A program made the position numbers and the translations under genes. A DNA stretch of 64,000 nucleotides. Origin: Nostoc sp. LPT. Lineage in GTDB: Bacteria > Cyanobacteriota > Cyanobacteriia > Cyanobacteriales > Nostocaceae. Shown in pieces: positions 25,647 through 35,202 of this stretch. Numbering within the stretch: position 1 is the stretch's first letter; each line of letters begins with the position of its first letter. The stretch covers positions 173,843 through 237,842 of the forward strand of contig NZ_JABXKF010000032.1 in the NCBI RefSeq assembly GCF_017115165.1, given 5' to 3'. The notes under the pieces were generated by a model. The model searched no databases. It was not told where the DNA came from and saw only the letters and a list, made by a program, of their open reading frames with translations.

Positions 25647-26009
25647 TTAACTAAATGGTACTAAAATATAAATTCCACTTAAGATAAGCTGAACCAAAGT
25701 AATGATTAAACCGGATCGTATAGATAGAGGATTTAAAATAACTACTAACCATACGAAAGCAACTTCAATTATAGTTGCTCCAAAAACTTTCAAAATATGT
25801 CTAGCTATTTGAAATAAAGAATAATCATAATGTAATGCCAGGCTGTTGCTTATTAAATAGAAATGTAAATCTACACTTGACCTAAGCAAGATAAGATTTA
25901 GTCTAATAATTACTATCGTTGACAGTACAAAAGCAATGAATTTAAATAATATATTTTGAAGTCTCATATTTTTTGATAAACTCAATCCATCTTTACTTGC
26001 AGTACCCAA
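25647..26009 (-). CDS. Small membrane protein, unknown
   Basis: The 120-residue product (or 106 if MRLQNILFKF at 25967 is the start) has three hydrophobic segments: FKFIAFVLSTIVIIRLNLIL, ATIIEVAFVWLVVIL and LIITLVQLILSGIYILVPF. It has no recognised family and is bracketed by Uma2 genes; it may be a small island passenger. Support is limited to frame length and hydrophobic pattern. Confidence 0.45.
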   Translation of the reverse strand: MGTASKDGLSLSKNMRLQNILFKFIAFVLSTIVIIRLNLILLRSSVDLHFYLISNSLALHYDYSLFQIARHILKVFGATIIEVAFVWLVVILNPLSIRSGLIITLVQLILSGIYILVPFS

Positions 26010-26165
26010 GAGCGATCGCTGCTCTGGTTGCTATGTAAGAAATGCTGTTAGCCAGTAGGTGTATTATTGTTTTAGCGTAACGCACCATTAATAATAGCGA
26101 TCGCCTACTCTTAAAGCTTGCTACGCCTTGCATTCTTCGTTTCTGACAGGTGCTAGAAATTAAAA

Positions 26166-26462
26166 TTATATTTTTGGGAAACCTATGAGGCGATTAACTT
26201 GGACTGATACATCAGGAAAAACTAGGGGGACAATAGAAGCACCGCCAAAAGTACAAAGCAGTTCTGAGAAAGCGTAAGCAATTTTTTGGCTTTCAGTTAC
26301 GTTATTAATGACATTGCAAAATTTAGCCTGTAGTCGGCTATGTTCACCTTGAGGCATTGGTTTTTGAATGATTTCCCCGTTGATAAAATCTGATGCTGGC
26401 TCAGTTTCTGGCAGTTTCAGGAACTCTTCTAAAGTTAGTTGGGGTTGAGTTGCGATCGCCAT
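26166..26462 (-). pseudogene. Truncated Uma2-family gene (copy 2)
   Basis: The first 77 residues match copies 1 and 3 closely (LTLEEFLKLPETEPASDFIN, FGGASIVP). After that the sequence goes astray (LVFPDVSVQVNRLIGFPKI) and stops; the Glu/Lys half of the active site and the C-terminal third are absent. It cannot form a complete nuclease. Confidence 0.8.
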
Positions 26463-26525
26463 AAGTAAATACCATAGAGGGGAATATCTTCAATTATGTG
26501 CATTAGCGATAATCAGAAGATATCT

Positions 26526-27083
26526 TCATGTCAAACTCAGCCAACCAAAAACTTGTTCCACGGTAATTTCTAATTCGATACCTTCAAGAATGGGTAATTT
26601 ATCAGTATCTTCGTATAATTCCACTCGCTGTCCACTAAACACTCCCAGCACGCTTTCATCTTCAGGGTTGATTAACCAGCCTTCAGTACCATTGCGCGAA
26701 CAATGCAATAACTTACTCAACACTTTTTTTAATCTTTGGTCTGGGGAAACAATCTCAATTGCCCAGTCGGGATTAATTTCAAAGCGATTAACAATTCTGC
26801 CAGATGGAGTTTTAGGAATTCTATCCCAGCGAAACACAGACACATCAGGGACGATTGATGCACCGCCAAAGGTGCAGCGCAGTTCTGGAATAGCTATAGC
26901 AGTTTTCTGATTTCTCACTAAGCCGTTAATAACTTCACAAAAATTTGTCTGAATCAGACCATGTTCGCCTTGAGGCATGGGTTTTTGAATGATTTCTCCG
27001 TTAATAAAATCTGATGCTGGTTCGGTTTCCGGCAGTTTGAGAAACTCGTCTAAAGTTAGTTGGGGTTTCCTTGCAATAGTCAT
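26526..27083 (-). CDS. Uma2-family endonuclease (copy 3)
   Basis: The 185-residue protein is very similar to copy 1. It has FGGASIVPDVSVFRWDRIP (catalytic Asp), PDWAIEIVSPDQRLKKVLSK (Glu, Lys) and the C-terminus EQVFGWLSLT. The full family length and intact motifs suggest a folded PD-(D/E)XK-like protein. It lies 120 bases downstream of the NACHT gene on the same strand, so it could be read from the same transcript. Target and role are unknown for the family. Confidence 0.85.
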   Translation of the reverse strand: MTIARKPQLTLDEFLKLPETEPASDFINGEIIQKPMPQGEHGLIQTNFCEVINGLVRNQKTAIAIPELRCTFGGASIVPDVSVFRWDRIPKTPSGRIVNRFEINPDWAIEIVSPDQRLKKVLSKLLHCSRNGTEGWLINPEDESVLGVFSGQRVELYEDTDKLPILEGIELEITVEQVFGWLSLT

Positions 27084-27166
27084 AAGTAAATAGCATAGAG
27101 GGCAATATTTTAATTATGTGCGTTAGCGATGATCGCCTATAAAGTCAGCCCAATTGCACCAGATGT

Positions 27167-27191
27167 AGAGACGTTGCAATGCAACGTCTCT
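27167..27191. repeat. 12-bp stem palindrome after the NACHT gene
   Basis: AGAGACGTTGCA at 27167-27178 is the exact complement of 27180-27191 with a 1-base spacer. It sits 13 bases beyond the NACHT stop and may help terminate it, but there is no T run. Similar palindromes are common dispersed repeats in Nostoc. Confidence 0.6.
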
Positions 27192-27203
27192 TGAACGGAT
27201 ACA

Positions 27204-30200
27204 TCAACCCTCAACCTGCCGCAACTCCTCCAACTCCTCTGGTGTGAGGGGATTATTTCCGGACTTCAGTGCTTCTATCCAGCGTAGCCGTCGCTGCTTC
27301 ACATCATTTGAAAAATCAAGTGCGCCACTGTCTACAGCAGCTTGAAAGTCTTCTAATGCCCCTGCCAAGTCGCCAGTCAAAACTCTAGCCAGCCCTCGAC
27401 TGTCTTGGCTGGCTTTATTATCAGGGTCTAAGGTAACGGCTTTTTCACAGATTTTGAAAACACCTTGAGCATAACCGTGTAAACAGCCAACCCAGCAAAT
27501 GCTATTTTGAAATTCAGTAGAGTTTCTCAAACTAGGGTCAGATATTTGGGCTTGCTTGAAAGCTTCCTGTGCTTCTTTAATTTTGCCTTCTCTCACCCAA
27601 CTGATGCCCTGACTCAAAGCAAACGCAGCCGCAAAAGCTGAGTCTTGCGCCAACTTTGGAGATACGCCTACTGCTTTATGCAATTCCCTAGCAATAAGCC
27701 ATTTTGTGTTGCTGTTCCATACAATTACTTTGAGGTTGACACTGCTGAGGTTGGCGTTGCTAAGGTTGACACTACTGAGATTGGCACCGCTGAGGTTGGC
27801 ACCACTGAGGTTAGTGCCGCTAAGGTTGGCACGGCCGAGGTTGGCACCACTGAGGTTGGCACCACTGAGGTTAGCACGGCTAAGGTTAGCACTGACGAGG
27901 TTAGCACTGATGAGGTCGGCATTACTGAGGTCGGCATCGCTGAGGTTGGCATCGATGAGGTTGACAAAGTTAAGGTCAGCATAGCTGAGGTCGGCATTAC
28001 TGAGGTCGGCATCGATGAGGTTGGCACCCCAGAGGTTAGCACGGCTAAGGTTGGTACTGATGAGGTCAGTACTGCTGAGGTCGGCATTACTGAGGTCGGC
28101 ACGGCTGAGGTCGGTACCCCTGAGAAATAATCTTAAGTTGCTATTAAAGGCAAAGACACTCAGGCAGTGACTATAGCCGATAATACGGAGCAAGCGTTCT
28201 AAGTCAAACTGATCGGTGTCAGGTTTACCGCAGGGTTGAAAACTTATTTTGTCTTTGAGGTCGTCTTTTGTTTGGGCATAGCGATATAACTCAAAAAGCA
28301 AAATCATCACATTCAGCCCTGTACATACATCCACTTGTCGCAATCCCAAGTGATTTTCTCGCTCTGGTAACTGCTCCCGCAATTGTTTTTTTTTCATCTG
28401 AGGCAGGTTTACATCGTCTGCATCAATAAATTCCCCATCGCACCAACGAAAGTAGAAATCCTCTAATCTTCGGAAAAGTTGACACAAGCGTTCTACATCG
28501 TGAAATTCTGAACTCTCAGCCAACAACCCCATCAAATATTCCACAATCTCAGGCGTTAAATTCCCATACCCGAATAAATCGTAAATCTGCTTATCCATTA
28601 CCTCCGTGGTAATAAAGTCACGCTTGCTTAACTTCGTTGTCCAATCCACAAAGCTTTTGAGTAACCGTTCCGCGAATAAAAACTCGCTAAAACTCTTGTG
28701 AACAAACTCTACTGAACCGCCTTTATCACCGGAAGCTGGTTTAATATAAAATGCCGTCAACAAATTATTGAGTAGCTTATCTTGTTGATTTTTTTGGGAG
28801 GCATTCTCCTGTCTGGCATCCTGAATTAACTTTGCAGCTGGGTTGTTGCTGTCTTTGAGCCGTGCTTCTAACATCGTCACTCTCGCAGATTCATTCCCAG
28901 ACTGCACCACACACAAAGCGGCTTCCGTGAGAAACTGCCGTAAATCCTCACTCTCTAATCCAGTCAAGCGGGAGTTATCATTCTGATTTTCACTGTCACG
29001 CTGTTTTTCTAGTACCCACTTCACCGATTCGTCATAAATGCGGATTTTTGCCTTAATAGCGTCTGCGCCTGCAAATATTTGGACATTGAGACGGTTCTCT
29101 CGGTGCATCTGTGCCAGTAAATAAAGCAGTAAAGGTTCTCGTGCTAGTTTATTTTTGACTTCATCAGGGCAAGCCTGCAAAAATTCTTCAAACTCACTCT
29201 TGTTAACTTGAGCCGCAATTGCCCATTTTTCCAGCCATTTTTGCTGAATTGAGTCATCCATTGGCTGAAGTTCGACGCGCTTCAAGCTTTTGGTTTGTGA
29301 AAGTAGCCGCTCAATTCCTTGTAGCGCTAGGGGACGACCAGTAATCAAAAACTGATGACGGCAAAGGGGGTTTTTCTGAAACTGTTCCACCTGTTCCAGA
29401 AATTCTTTTAAGCCGCCACTGGCTCGTCCTTCTAGTAATAACTCGTCAAACCCATCTAGTAAAAACAAAAAGCGAGTACTTTTATCTGTCAGCCAGCCTG
29501 AATCACTGGTGACAAAATCAACGAGTTTTAAATCGTTCTCTAAAGTATCAGTTAAGTTATCTTTTAGTACGCGCAAATCTCGCAACCGAATCAAAATTGG
29601 GGTAAAGCTAGGATGTAATTCTCGTCGTACCCAATCGGCAAACATCCGACAAAAGACACTCTTACCCCGTCCGGCTTCGCCCTGAATAAACAAAACTTGT
29701 TTGGGTTTTGTATCTGGGTCATTCAGTATTCCCTTAACCCACTCTTCCAATTCAACATTTGCATTGTCTTTGGCATCCAGTTCTTTGACTTGCAAAGGTA
29801 CATACAAATCCCGAAATGTAATATGGGTTTCATCAAAAATGTTTTCTTCTGGCTTTGGTTTAATTACTTGTTCTAAATAATCTTCGATATTTAGATTTTT
29901 CTCTAGCTTTTCTTTTCCTCCGGCGCTATACCACTTCCAAAGTTTGTCCGCTTTATCTCCGACTTCTACCAATGCGTCTTGCATATTTTCATCGGTGTGA
30001 CGCGCCACCCTTTCAGTGAAAGTTTTTGCTTCTGCCTCGGATAATCCGGCTTCTTGCAAGCGTTGCTGTAAAATCTGATTAAATGATTCTGCTAGTTGAG
30101 ATTCGTGAAAATAGAGAATAGCTTTTTTCACTTCCCGCGCATCAAATTCTTGCTCACCTAATTTATGAATCTGGAAAGCTAAAGTCTCAGAAGCTTCACG

Positions 30201-30602
30201 GTTTTGATCAATTTTCTGAAGTAATTCTGAATCTTGTTTGAGAATATCCTGAAAGCTGTCTATGTAGGCAGCCTGACTGACTAGTAGCACACAGTTTTCT
30301 AAACTTGGCTCTTTGTGGGTTGCATCAACAATGAACTTCAGGATGGTAATAGCGACAGGTGCAAAGGGAATCACTTCCTTGGTAATTTGACCCAGAGGAG
30401 AATTAAATACATCTAATAGCGACGAAATCTGTTCTACATAAGGTTTGAAGTTTTGAACATTGGGTTTTTGCTCTTTAATTGCTTTTGCCAAATCAAGCAC
30501 GGCTTTCGCAGCTTCGGCTCCAGTCTTTGTTGCCTCTACGCCTTGTCCCCAGTTCAAATCCTGAATGTTTTGCAAAAACTTCCAGAGTTTCGTCATCGCC
30601 AT
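27204..30602 (-). CDS. NACHT STAND ATPase with pentapeptide and TPR C-terminus
   Basis: The 1132-residue protein has an all-helical N-terminal region (1-260), followed by a NACHT domain. In it are Walker A GEAGRGKS (about 304-311), Walker [11 protein letters not shown] (about 377-386), sensor HQFLITGRP (about 418) and the winged-helix signature [18 protein letters not shown] (about 645). A helical region leads to about 25 pentapeptide units of the A(N/D)LSxA type (about 824-955), forming a right-handed beta-helix, then TPR-like helices (about 985-1110: [24 protein letters not shown]). NACHT STAND proteins are signalling ATPases, and several bacterial ones are antiphage sensors in which the C-terminal repeats bind the trigger and the N-terminus kills or signals. 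Such a role here is inference. GGAG precedes the ATG at 30602. Confidence 0.85.
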   Translation of the reverse strand: MAMTKLWKFLQNIQDLNWGQGVEATKTGAEAAKAVLDLAKAIKEQKPNVQNFKPYVEQISSLLDVFNSPLGQITKEVIPFAPVAITILKFIVDATHKEPSLENCVLLVSQAAYIDSFQDILKQDSELLQKIDQNREASETLAFQIHKLGEQEFDAREVKKAILYFHESQLAESFNQILQQRLQEAGLSEAEAKTFTERVARHTDENMQDALVEVGDKADKLWKWYSAGGKEKLEKNLNIEDYLEQVIKPKPEENIFDETHITFRDLYVPLQVKELDAKDNANVELEEWVKGILNDPDTKPKQVLFIQGEAGRGKSVFCRMFADWVRRELHPSFTPILIRLRDLRVLKDNLTDTLENDLKLVDFVTSDSGWLTDKSTRFLFLLDGFDELLLEGRASGGLKEFLEQVEQFQKNPLCRHQFLITGRPLALQGIERLLSQTKSLKRVELQPMDDSIQQKWLEKWAIAAQVNKSEFEEFLQACPDEVKNKLAREPLLLYLLAQMHRENRLNVQIFAGADAIKAKIRIYDESVKWVLEKQRDSENQNDNSRLTGLESEDLRQFLTEAALCVVQSGNESARVTMLEARLKDSNNPAAKLIQDARQENASQKNQQDKLLNNLLTAFYIKPASGDKGGSVEFVHKSFSEFLFAERLLKSFVDWTTKLSKRDFITTEVMDKQIYDLFGYGNLTPEIVEYLMGLLAESSEFHDVERLCQLFRRLEDFYFRWCDGEFIDADDVNLPQMKKKQLREQLPERENHLGLRQVDVCTGLNVMILLFELYRYAQTKDDLKDKISFQPCGKPDTDQFDLERLLRIIGYSHCLSVFAFNSNLRLFLRGTDLSRADLSNADLSSTDLISTNLSRANLWGANLIDADLSNADLSYADLNFVNLIDANLSDADLSNADLISANLVSANLSRANLSGANLSGANLGRANLSGTNLSGANLSGANLSSVNLSNANLSSVNLKVIVWNSNTKWLIARELHKAVGVSPKLAQDSAFAAAFALSQGISWVREGKIKEAQEAFKQAQISDPSLRNSTEFQNSICWVGCLHGYAQGVFKICEKAVTLDPDNKASQDSRGLARVLTGDLAGALEDFQAAVDSGALDFSNDVKQRRLRWIEALKSGNNPLTPEELEELRQVEG

Positions 30603-30798
30603 AGACTATTCTCCAACAGCATCAATTTGGTAAAAAGGTAGTTGTATAAAGCTTCTCGTTTGTATGCAATAGATTTTGACCTCTCTCCAAACCTCTCTCC
30701 TAAAAGGAGAGAGGCTTTGAAATTTACTCCCCAACGCTAGTAGGGAAGGGGTTGGGGGTTAGGTCTGCATTAAAGTTAACCAATAACCGCTATATTAC
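30603..30798. other. Upstream region of the NACHT gene with dispersed repeat
   Basis: It contains a perfect 10-bp hairpin, CCTCTCTCCT at 30692-30701 with AGGAGAGAGG at 30705-30714, followed by a GGGGTTGGGGGTTAGG run. This is a typical dispersed Nostoc repeat. The NACHT promoter must lie between it and 30602. Confidence 0.5.
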
Positions 30799-30920
30799 TT
30801 AATTTATAGTCAACCAGCTAAAAACTTGTTTAACTGTCAGCTTTAACTCGGTATCTGTGAATGTAGACAACTGATAAGCTATTGTATATAATGTCACTCG
30901 CTGCTTGGAAACGCTGTTAG
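30799..30920 (-). pseudogene. Uma2 3'-end relic (copy 4)
   Basis: Reading leftward, the bases encode SVSKQRVTLYTIAYQLSTF then TDTELKLTVKQVFSWLTIN and a stop. This aligns with the Uma2 C-terminus (GVFSGQRVELYEDTDKLPI, then LEGIELEITVEQVFGWLSLT). No start codon or upstream part of the gene is present. It shows that the Uma2 cluster once extended upstream of the NACHT gene. Confidence 0.75.
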
Positions 30921-30983
30921 CAGAGTTTTAAGTTTCACACAGAGGCGCAGAGGCGCAGAGAGTTTTTAAATTTTGTTGTTCAC

Positions 30984-31229
30984 GAGTATTAAAGACTCTC
31001 GCACGAGTATTAAAGACTCTCCCGCGAGTATCAAAGACTCTCGCACGAGTATTAAAGACTCTCCCGCGAGTATTAAAGACTCTCCCGCGAGTATCAAAGA
31101 CTCTTGCACGAGTATCAAAGACTCTCCCGCGAGTGTCAAAGACTCTTGCACGAGTATCAAAGACTCTCCCGCGAGTCTTAAAGACTCTCCCGCGAGTATC
31201 AAAGACTCTCCCGCGAGTATTAAAGACTC
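30984..31229. repeat. 21-bp minisatellite
   Basis: Eleven full and one partial copies of a 21-base unit, GAGTATTAAAGACTCTCCCGC, are arranged head to tail. Variation is confined to a few positions (T/C at base 7, CCCGC or GCAC/TGCAC at the end). Each unit holds a GAGT...ACTC inverted repeat; in unit 10 it is a perfect 15-base palindrome. Being a multiple of 3 and free of stops, it leaves open frames on both strands, but nothing else supports a gene. Confidence 0.9.
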
Positions 31230-31275
31230 GTCAACAGAATTCAAAGACTGGATAATTACGAATTACGAATTATCA

Positions 31276-33039
31276 TTAACTTCGTTGCCAAATTTTAATC
31301 GTCTTATCCAAACTCCCGCTAACTAACATCTCACCGGAAGCTGTGAAAGCTAATGCTGTAACTATATGAGTATGACCTGTAAACGTACCCAACAATTCCC
31401 CGGTTTGTAAATGCCATAATTTGATAGCTTTATCAGCACTACCGCTAGCGATAATTTGTCCATCGGGACTTAATGCGATCGCGTATACCCTATCTCGATG
31501 TCCTTTAAGAGTATGAAGTAATTCCCCAGTCTCCAATTGCCAAACTTTAATCGTTTGATCCCAGCTACCACTCACGAGCAGTTTACCATCTGCACTGATT
31601 GCTAAAGAACAAACGATGTGAGAATGACCCATGAGGGTATGCAGTGGTTGTGTATCTTTTAAACTTTTGATTCCCGTCTGGGGTGAGGTGCGCCAAACTT
31701 TGATTTTGCGGTAGCTACCTGTAACCAGAGTTTCCCCGTCTCGACTTAAAACTAGGGAATGAGCAGCTGTATCATCTAAAGAAAGGGCGATCGCTACCTG
31801 ACGTTGCATCAAATCCCAAAAGAGAATTTTTCTGTCATCTCCGCCTGTCGCTAACATTCTGCCATCTGGAGTAAAGGCAGCACACCGCACTACCCCATTA
31901 TGTTTGTGCAAAATATCTATCAAGTCTAAAGCCCCTACGTGCCAAAGCTTAATTGTCGAATCTGCACCACAACTCACTAAAGTCTGTCCATCTGAACTAA
32001 AAGCTAGGGAATTCACTTCATCCACCAGCCCAGATATTACCCAAGGATACTCTGATAATGTCTCTATTAATTCACCCTTGCTTAAATCCCAGAGTTTCGT
32101 CTCTCCACGACTACCACTGGCCAATATGGGTAAGGCTTTACTATTGTTGTACCCAGAACTGAAAGCTAGGCAATTAATGCCTCTGGTATGTCCTTGCAAA
32201 GTCTGCCAGTATTCCCAGTCACCGACTATATCCTTGAGACAATGTTCTGATGGTAGAGTCTGTATTGTATGTGCGATCGCTCTCTCATTTATTACTGGCG
32301 ACGTGTCTTTTTTACCCATAAGTGATTCTAAATACCAACTCAACCCCCCTGCATATAACAAATTACTCGGAGTGACATACAATTTTGGTTCGCTAAATTC
32401 AAGTTGATTTGTAGGTAAAAATCCCGTTATTATGCTTTGCTTCTCGTAACCTAAATTACCTGTAGATGGATAAAACAAACACAGAAAAATTAATACTTGG
32501 TGATTTTTTAAATCTTCTTGAGTAACCGACCACCTAATTTTGTCTTTCTTAATACCATTAAAACTTTCTCCATCAGCAACGTAAACTTGAACACTTAGCT
32601 GAGGACGATCTTTGAGTATATAAGGAAACTTACTTTCGCCACCCAAATTTCCCTCATCATCTAAAATCATATTTTGCAAAGTATCCTGTGACACCTTTTT
32701 TACTAACTTGCCCAAGCGTTCAGTTATTACTCTGTCAACAATATGCTCCCGTAAAAGATAATCTTGGGCTTGTTGTTGGAAGTATTTGGGAAAAGGTATC
32801 GTCCAGTCAGGAGGCTCAGGATATTCCGGCGGGGTCGGCGGCGGATTTTTAGCGAGAACTTCTGCTTGTTGGCGAGAAAGTTCTTGGAGTTTAGCCAAAG
32901 GCTCCCCCCAAAAAACCATAACTTCAGTGTGACAACCTTTAACTTGACTTTCTAGCAAAGATAAGTCATAAGTTTTAGGTTTTTTCACACGTTGAAGGAA
33001 GTCAGTTTGTTGAGCTTTGAGTAAGCTAATCCAATCCAT
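31276..33039 (-). CDS. WD40 beta-propeller protein with uncharacterised N-terminal domain
   Basis: About 587 residues from ATG 33039 (AGGA six bases upstream; an ATG two codons earlier is possible). Residues 1-280 form a domain I do not recognise: a helical start, a Pro-rich linker (NPPPTPPEYPEPPDW), then a mixed section with LSVQVYVADGESF and HQVLIFLCLFYPSTGNLGY. Residues about 285-587 contain seven WD40 repeats (LASGSRGETKLWDLS, LVSCGADSTIKLWHV, LATGGDDRKILFWDL, LVTGSYRKIKVWRT, LVSGSWDQTIKVWQL, IASGSADKAIKLWHL, LVSGSLDKTIKIWQR), a single closed propeller. It follows the NACHT gene on the same strand but is upstream of it by over 600 bases with a minisatellite between. Probably a protein-interaction platform. 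Confidence 0.85.
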   Translation of the reverse strand: MDWISLLKAQQTDFLQRVKKPKTYDLSLLESQVKGCHTEVMVFWGEPLAKLQELSRQQAEVLAKNPPPTPPEYPEPPDWTIPFPKYFQQQAQDYLLREHIVDRVITERLGKLVKKVSQDTLQNMILDDEGNLGGESKFPYILKDRPQLSVQVYVADGESFNGIKKDKIRWSVTQEDLKNHQVLIFLCLFYPSTGNLGYEKQSIITGFLPTNQLEFSEPKLYVTPSNLLYAGGLSWYLESLMGKKDTSPVINERAIAHTIQTLPSEHCLKDIVGDWEYWQTLQGHTRGINCLAFSSGYNNSKALPILASGSRGETKLWDLSKGELIETLSEYPWVISGLVDEVNSLAFSSDGQTLVSCGADSTIKLWHVGALDLIDILHKHNGVVRCAAFTPDGRMLATGGDDRKILFWDLMQRQVAIALSLDDTAAHSLVLSRDGETLVTGSYRKIKVWRTSPQTGIKSLKDTQPLHTLMGHSHIVCSLAISADGKLLVSGSWDQTIKVWQLETGELLHTLKGHRDRVYAIALSPDGQIIASGSADKAIKLWHLQTGELLGTFTGHTHIVTALAFTASGEMLVSGSLDKTIKIWQRS

Positions 33040-33502
33040 CTGCATTCCTGCGGCAAACTATTGCATACCTAAGATAAGCTATACAAATGCAATTACTCAA
33101 GTTTATAACCTTAGTTAATTAAAAATTCAGTAATATTAACAGTCTAATAAAACACAGCCATTGACAAATGTTTCCGGGAAGACAGATGGATAGTACTTAC
33201 ACATTTCATGAACTGATGCAGTTGCAGTATATAGAATTAAATGATGTCAGTCAATTCTAACGGAGATAGAGAGCAAGATACTGTTTCCCTCAAAACAGTT
33301 ATAGCCGCAAAGGAAAGTTTAATGTGAGAGGGATTTCAAAGGTTGCCGTAACCTTAAGTCAAAAAATCCCTACACAAAAATAACGTAGTACAGCACGGCA
33401 AAAGTAAACCACCCATCCAAAATCAATGAAACCCTTGCGGTATAATAATTACGAATTACGAATTACGTTAGCGTAGCGGGGCGTAGCCCATTACGAATTA
33501 TT
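33040..33502. other. Intergenic region with AATTACG repeats
   Basis: Near 33440-33500 the heptamer-like unit AATTACG recurs around GCGTAGCGGGGCGTAGCCC, and the same AATTACGAATTA motif also occurs at 31255-31275. No gene is supported. Confidence 0.45.
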
Positions 33503-33898
33503 TTAACCTTTGCGTTTTGGTTGTCTAGGTATATTACTGACATTAGAGGAGTCACCAAAAGTATCCCTTGCTTCGATCTGTTTAATTTTCATTTGCAAGT
33601 TCAAGTCATCACTGCTAACAATTGTTTCTAAATTCGCTAATCTTTGCTCTAGCAGTTCTATTTGCTGCTGTTGCAAATAGTTAGTTTTTGATTTTTGCTC
33701 ATCAGAACGCCAAACAGCAACTGTACCGACAGCTGCGCCACCAATAGCAACTAAAGGAAGAATAGCACCGCTTCTAGTAACGGCTGACAGGGGGACGCAA
33801 ACTCCGAGAATGGCTACTGTAATTACCCAAATTCTTGTGGTGGCAGATAATCTGACATCTTGATATTGTTCTAGATTGGGTTGAGATTTTTTAGCCAT
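33503..33898 (-). CDS. Small membrane protein with coiled-coil tail
   Basis: ATG 33898 (MAKKSQPNLEQY) is preferred over 33937, giving 131 residues. Two hydrophobic helices (WVITVAILGVCVPLSAV and AILPLVAIGGAAVGTVAVW) are followed by a Gln/Leu-rich coiled coil (YLQQQQIELLEQRLANLETI) and a basic Pro tail. This is a typical cyanobacterial hypothetical protein; a function cannot be given. Confidence 0.65.
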   Translation of the reverse strand: MAKKSQPNLEQYQDVRLSATTRIWVITVAILGVCVPLSAVTRSGAILPLVAIGGAAVGTVAVWRSDEQKSKTNYLQQQQIELLEQRLANLETIVSSDDLNLQMKIKQIEARDTFGDSSNVSNIPRQPKRKG

Positions 33899-34210
33899 AA
33901 GTAAATCCAAAGAAAAGTTATTGCTAGATTGGCACAACCGTTTACTAAAATACTTCCTACAATTGGGTTAAGTATAATTCTTCTACTAATATTTTTTAAT
34001 TACCAGTAGGTAAACATAATTCAACGTAAAATGCCAACCAGTGAAATGATTTTCCTGACTCCTATACAGACGCGATTAATCGCGTCTTTACTGCTGCCTT
34101 TTGCTTTCTACTTAGTTACTTCGTTATTTTAGATCATTAGATTTTACTTGCAAGGAACAGTTGTACACTGAGAGGAAGATTTCCTTAAAGTCATAGTCAA
34201 GAAGGTACAG
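33899..34210. other. Divergent spacer with 20-bp perfect palindrome
   Basis: AGACGCGATTAATCGCGTCT at 34068-34087 is a perfect palindrome followed by TT. A variant occurs at 19498-19517. It is a dispersed repeat between divergent genes. The GAAGG before ATG 34211 is the ribosome-binding site of the hydrolase. Confidence 0.55.
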
Positions 34211-35191
34211 ATGACAGTTCGTGCTTTTTTTGAAGCTGCCAAAGTTGAGGGTGTCCAGTCACCTTACGATACCATTCACCTGAAAATTCTCTACCCAGCA
34301 CAGATACCGGATCAGCTAGAAAAAAGTACCAAAATTAAGCCAGCTAATCCAGAAAACGCACCTTTTCCAGTAGTGATTTTATTCAACGGCTTGAACTGTG
34401 ATGCTCAACAATACCAATGGCTAGCGGTTAAACTCGCTGAACGCGGATTGGTAGTGGTTCTGTTTAATTGGATTACCGAAAGTCTACCAGGCGTAATTAG
34501 CCTCACACCTGGGATTGATTTGGAAAAGATGAAACCCACAATTTATCGTACTGCTCCCACAGCTTCGGCTTTGCCAGCACTCCTAGCTAAACTCGAACAG
34601 TTACAAAATCAGGGAGTTTTAGCAGGAATGCTGGATTTACAACGAATCATTCTCAGTGGACACTCTGCAGGTGGTATAGTATCTATCCAAAATGCTGACC
34701 CTCGATTTTTCCCTGGAGTTGCTGCATCTTTTTCTTATGGCGCAACTAACAGAGGACTTTTAAGAATCGGGTATGAACCAGGAACTATCTTAGCTTTACC
34801 AGATTCTCTACCAATGCTACTGATGGGAGGAACTCGTGATGAATTCATGGTTAACAGTACCGAACTCTATGGTTTAAGTCCTGGGGATGCTACTACCCCA
34901 GTTATACGTACATTTCAAGAAGCAATTACTGGGGGACGAAATGACACCTATCTAGTAATTTTAGAAGGAGCAAATCACTTTTCGATAGTTGATCAGCCAG
35001 ACTCCACTACACTTGGACCCTCTCTCGACTTAGAAGCTACTCAATCCCAAGAAAACTTGCGTTTGCTGATGGGTGAAATCATTAGTTTGTTTATTGACAC
35101 TCATGTTCGCCACCAACCAGAAGCATCTCAGTTGCTTGAGCAATTATTAAATACTGTCAATCCTCTGATAAAATCCTTTGAGCGTAAATAG
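34211..35191 (+). CDS. Alpha/beta hydrolase (dienelactone hydrolase/chlorophyllase-like)
   Basis: The 326-residue protein has the alpha/beta hydrolase core: FPVVILFNGLNC near the oxyanion strand (about 58-70), the nucleophile elbow GHSAGG (about 158-163), MLLMGGTRDEF with the likely acid Asp (about 217-222), and ANHFSIVD with the catalytic His (about 256). It has no signal peptide. Chlorophyllase and dienelactone hydrolases share this pattern; the substrate is unknown. The SDR gene begins 12 bases after its stop, so the pair is an operon. Confidence 0.8.
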   Translation: MTVRAFFEAAKVEGVQSPYDTIHLKILYPAQIPDQLEKSTKIKPANPENAPFPVVILFNGLNCDAQQYQWLAVKLAERGLVVVLFNWITESLPGVISLTPGIDLEKMKPTIYRTAPTASALPALLAKLEQLQNQGVLAGMLDLQRIILSGHSAGGIVSIQNADPRFFPGVAASFSYGATNRGLLRIGYEPGTILALPDSLPMLLMGGTRDEFMVNSTELYGLSPGDATTPVIRTFQEAITGGRNDTYLVILEGANHFSIVDQPDSTTLGPSLDLEATQSQENLRLLMGEIISLFIDTHVRHQPEASQLLEQLLNTVNPLIKSFERK

Positions 35192-35202
35192 TTAAGTTTA
35201 TT

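Noticed and set aside
27645..28130. Antisense ORF of [13 protein letters not shown] repeats
   Set aside because: It is the mirror of the pentapeptide-repeat part of the NACHT gene.
30984..31229. CRISPR array
   Set aside because: The 21-base units abut with no unique spacers between them and no cas genes are nearby; it is a minisatellite.
30973..31326. Repeat-protein genes on both strands of the minisatellite (SIKDSPA or GESLILA repeats)
   Set aside because: Open frames on both strands follow automatically from a stop-free 21-base unit; no ribosome-binding site or conserved flanking domain supports translation.
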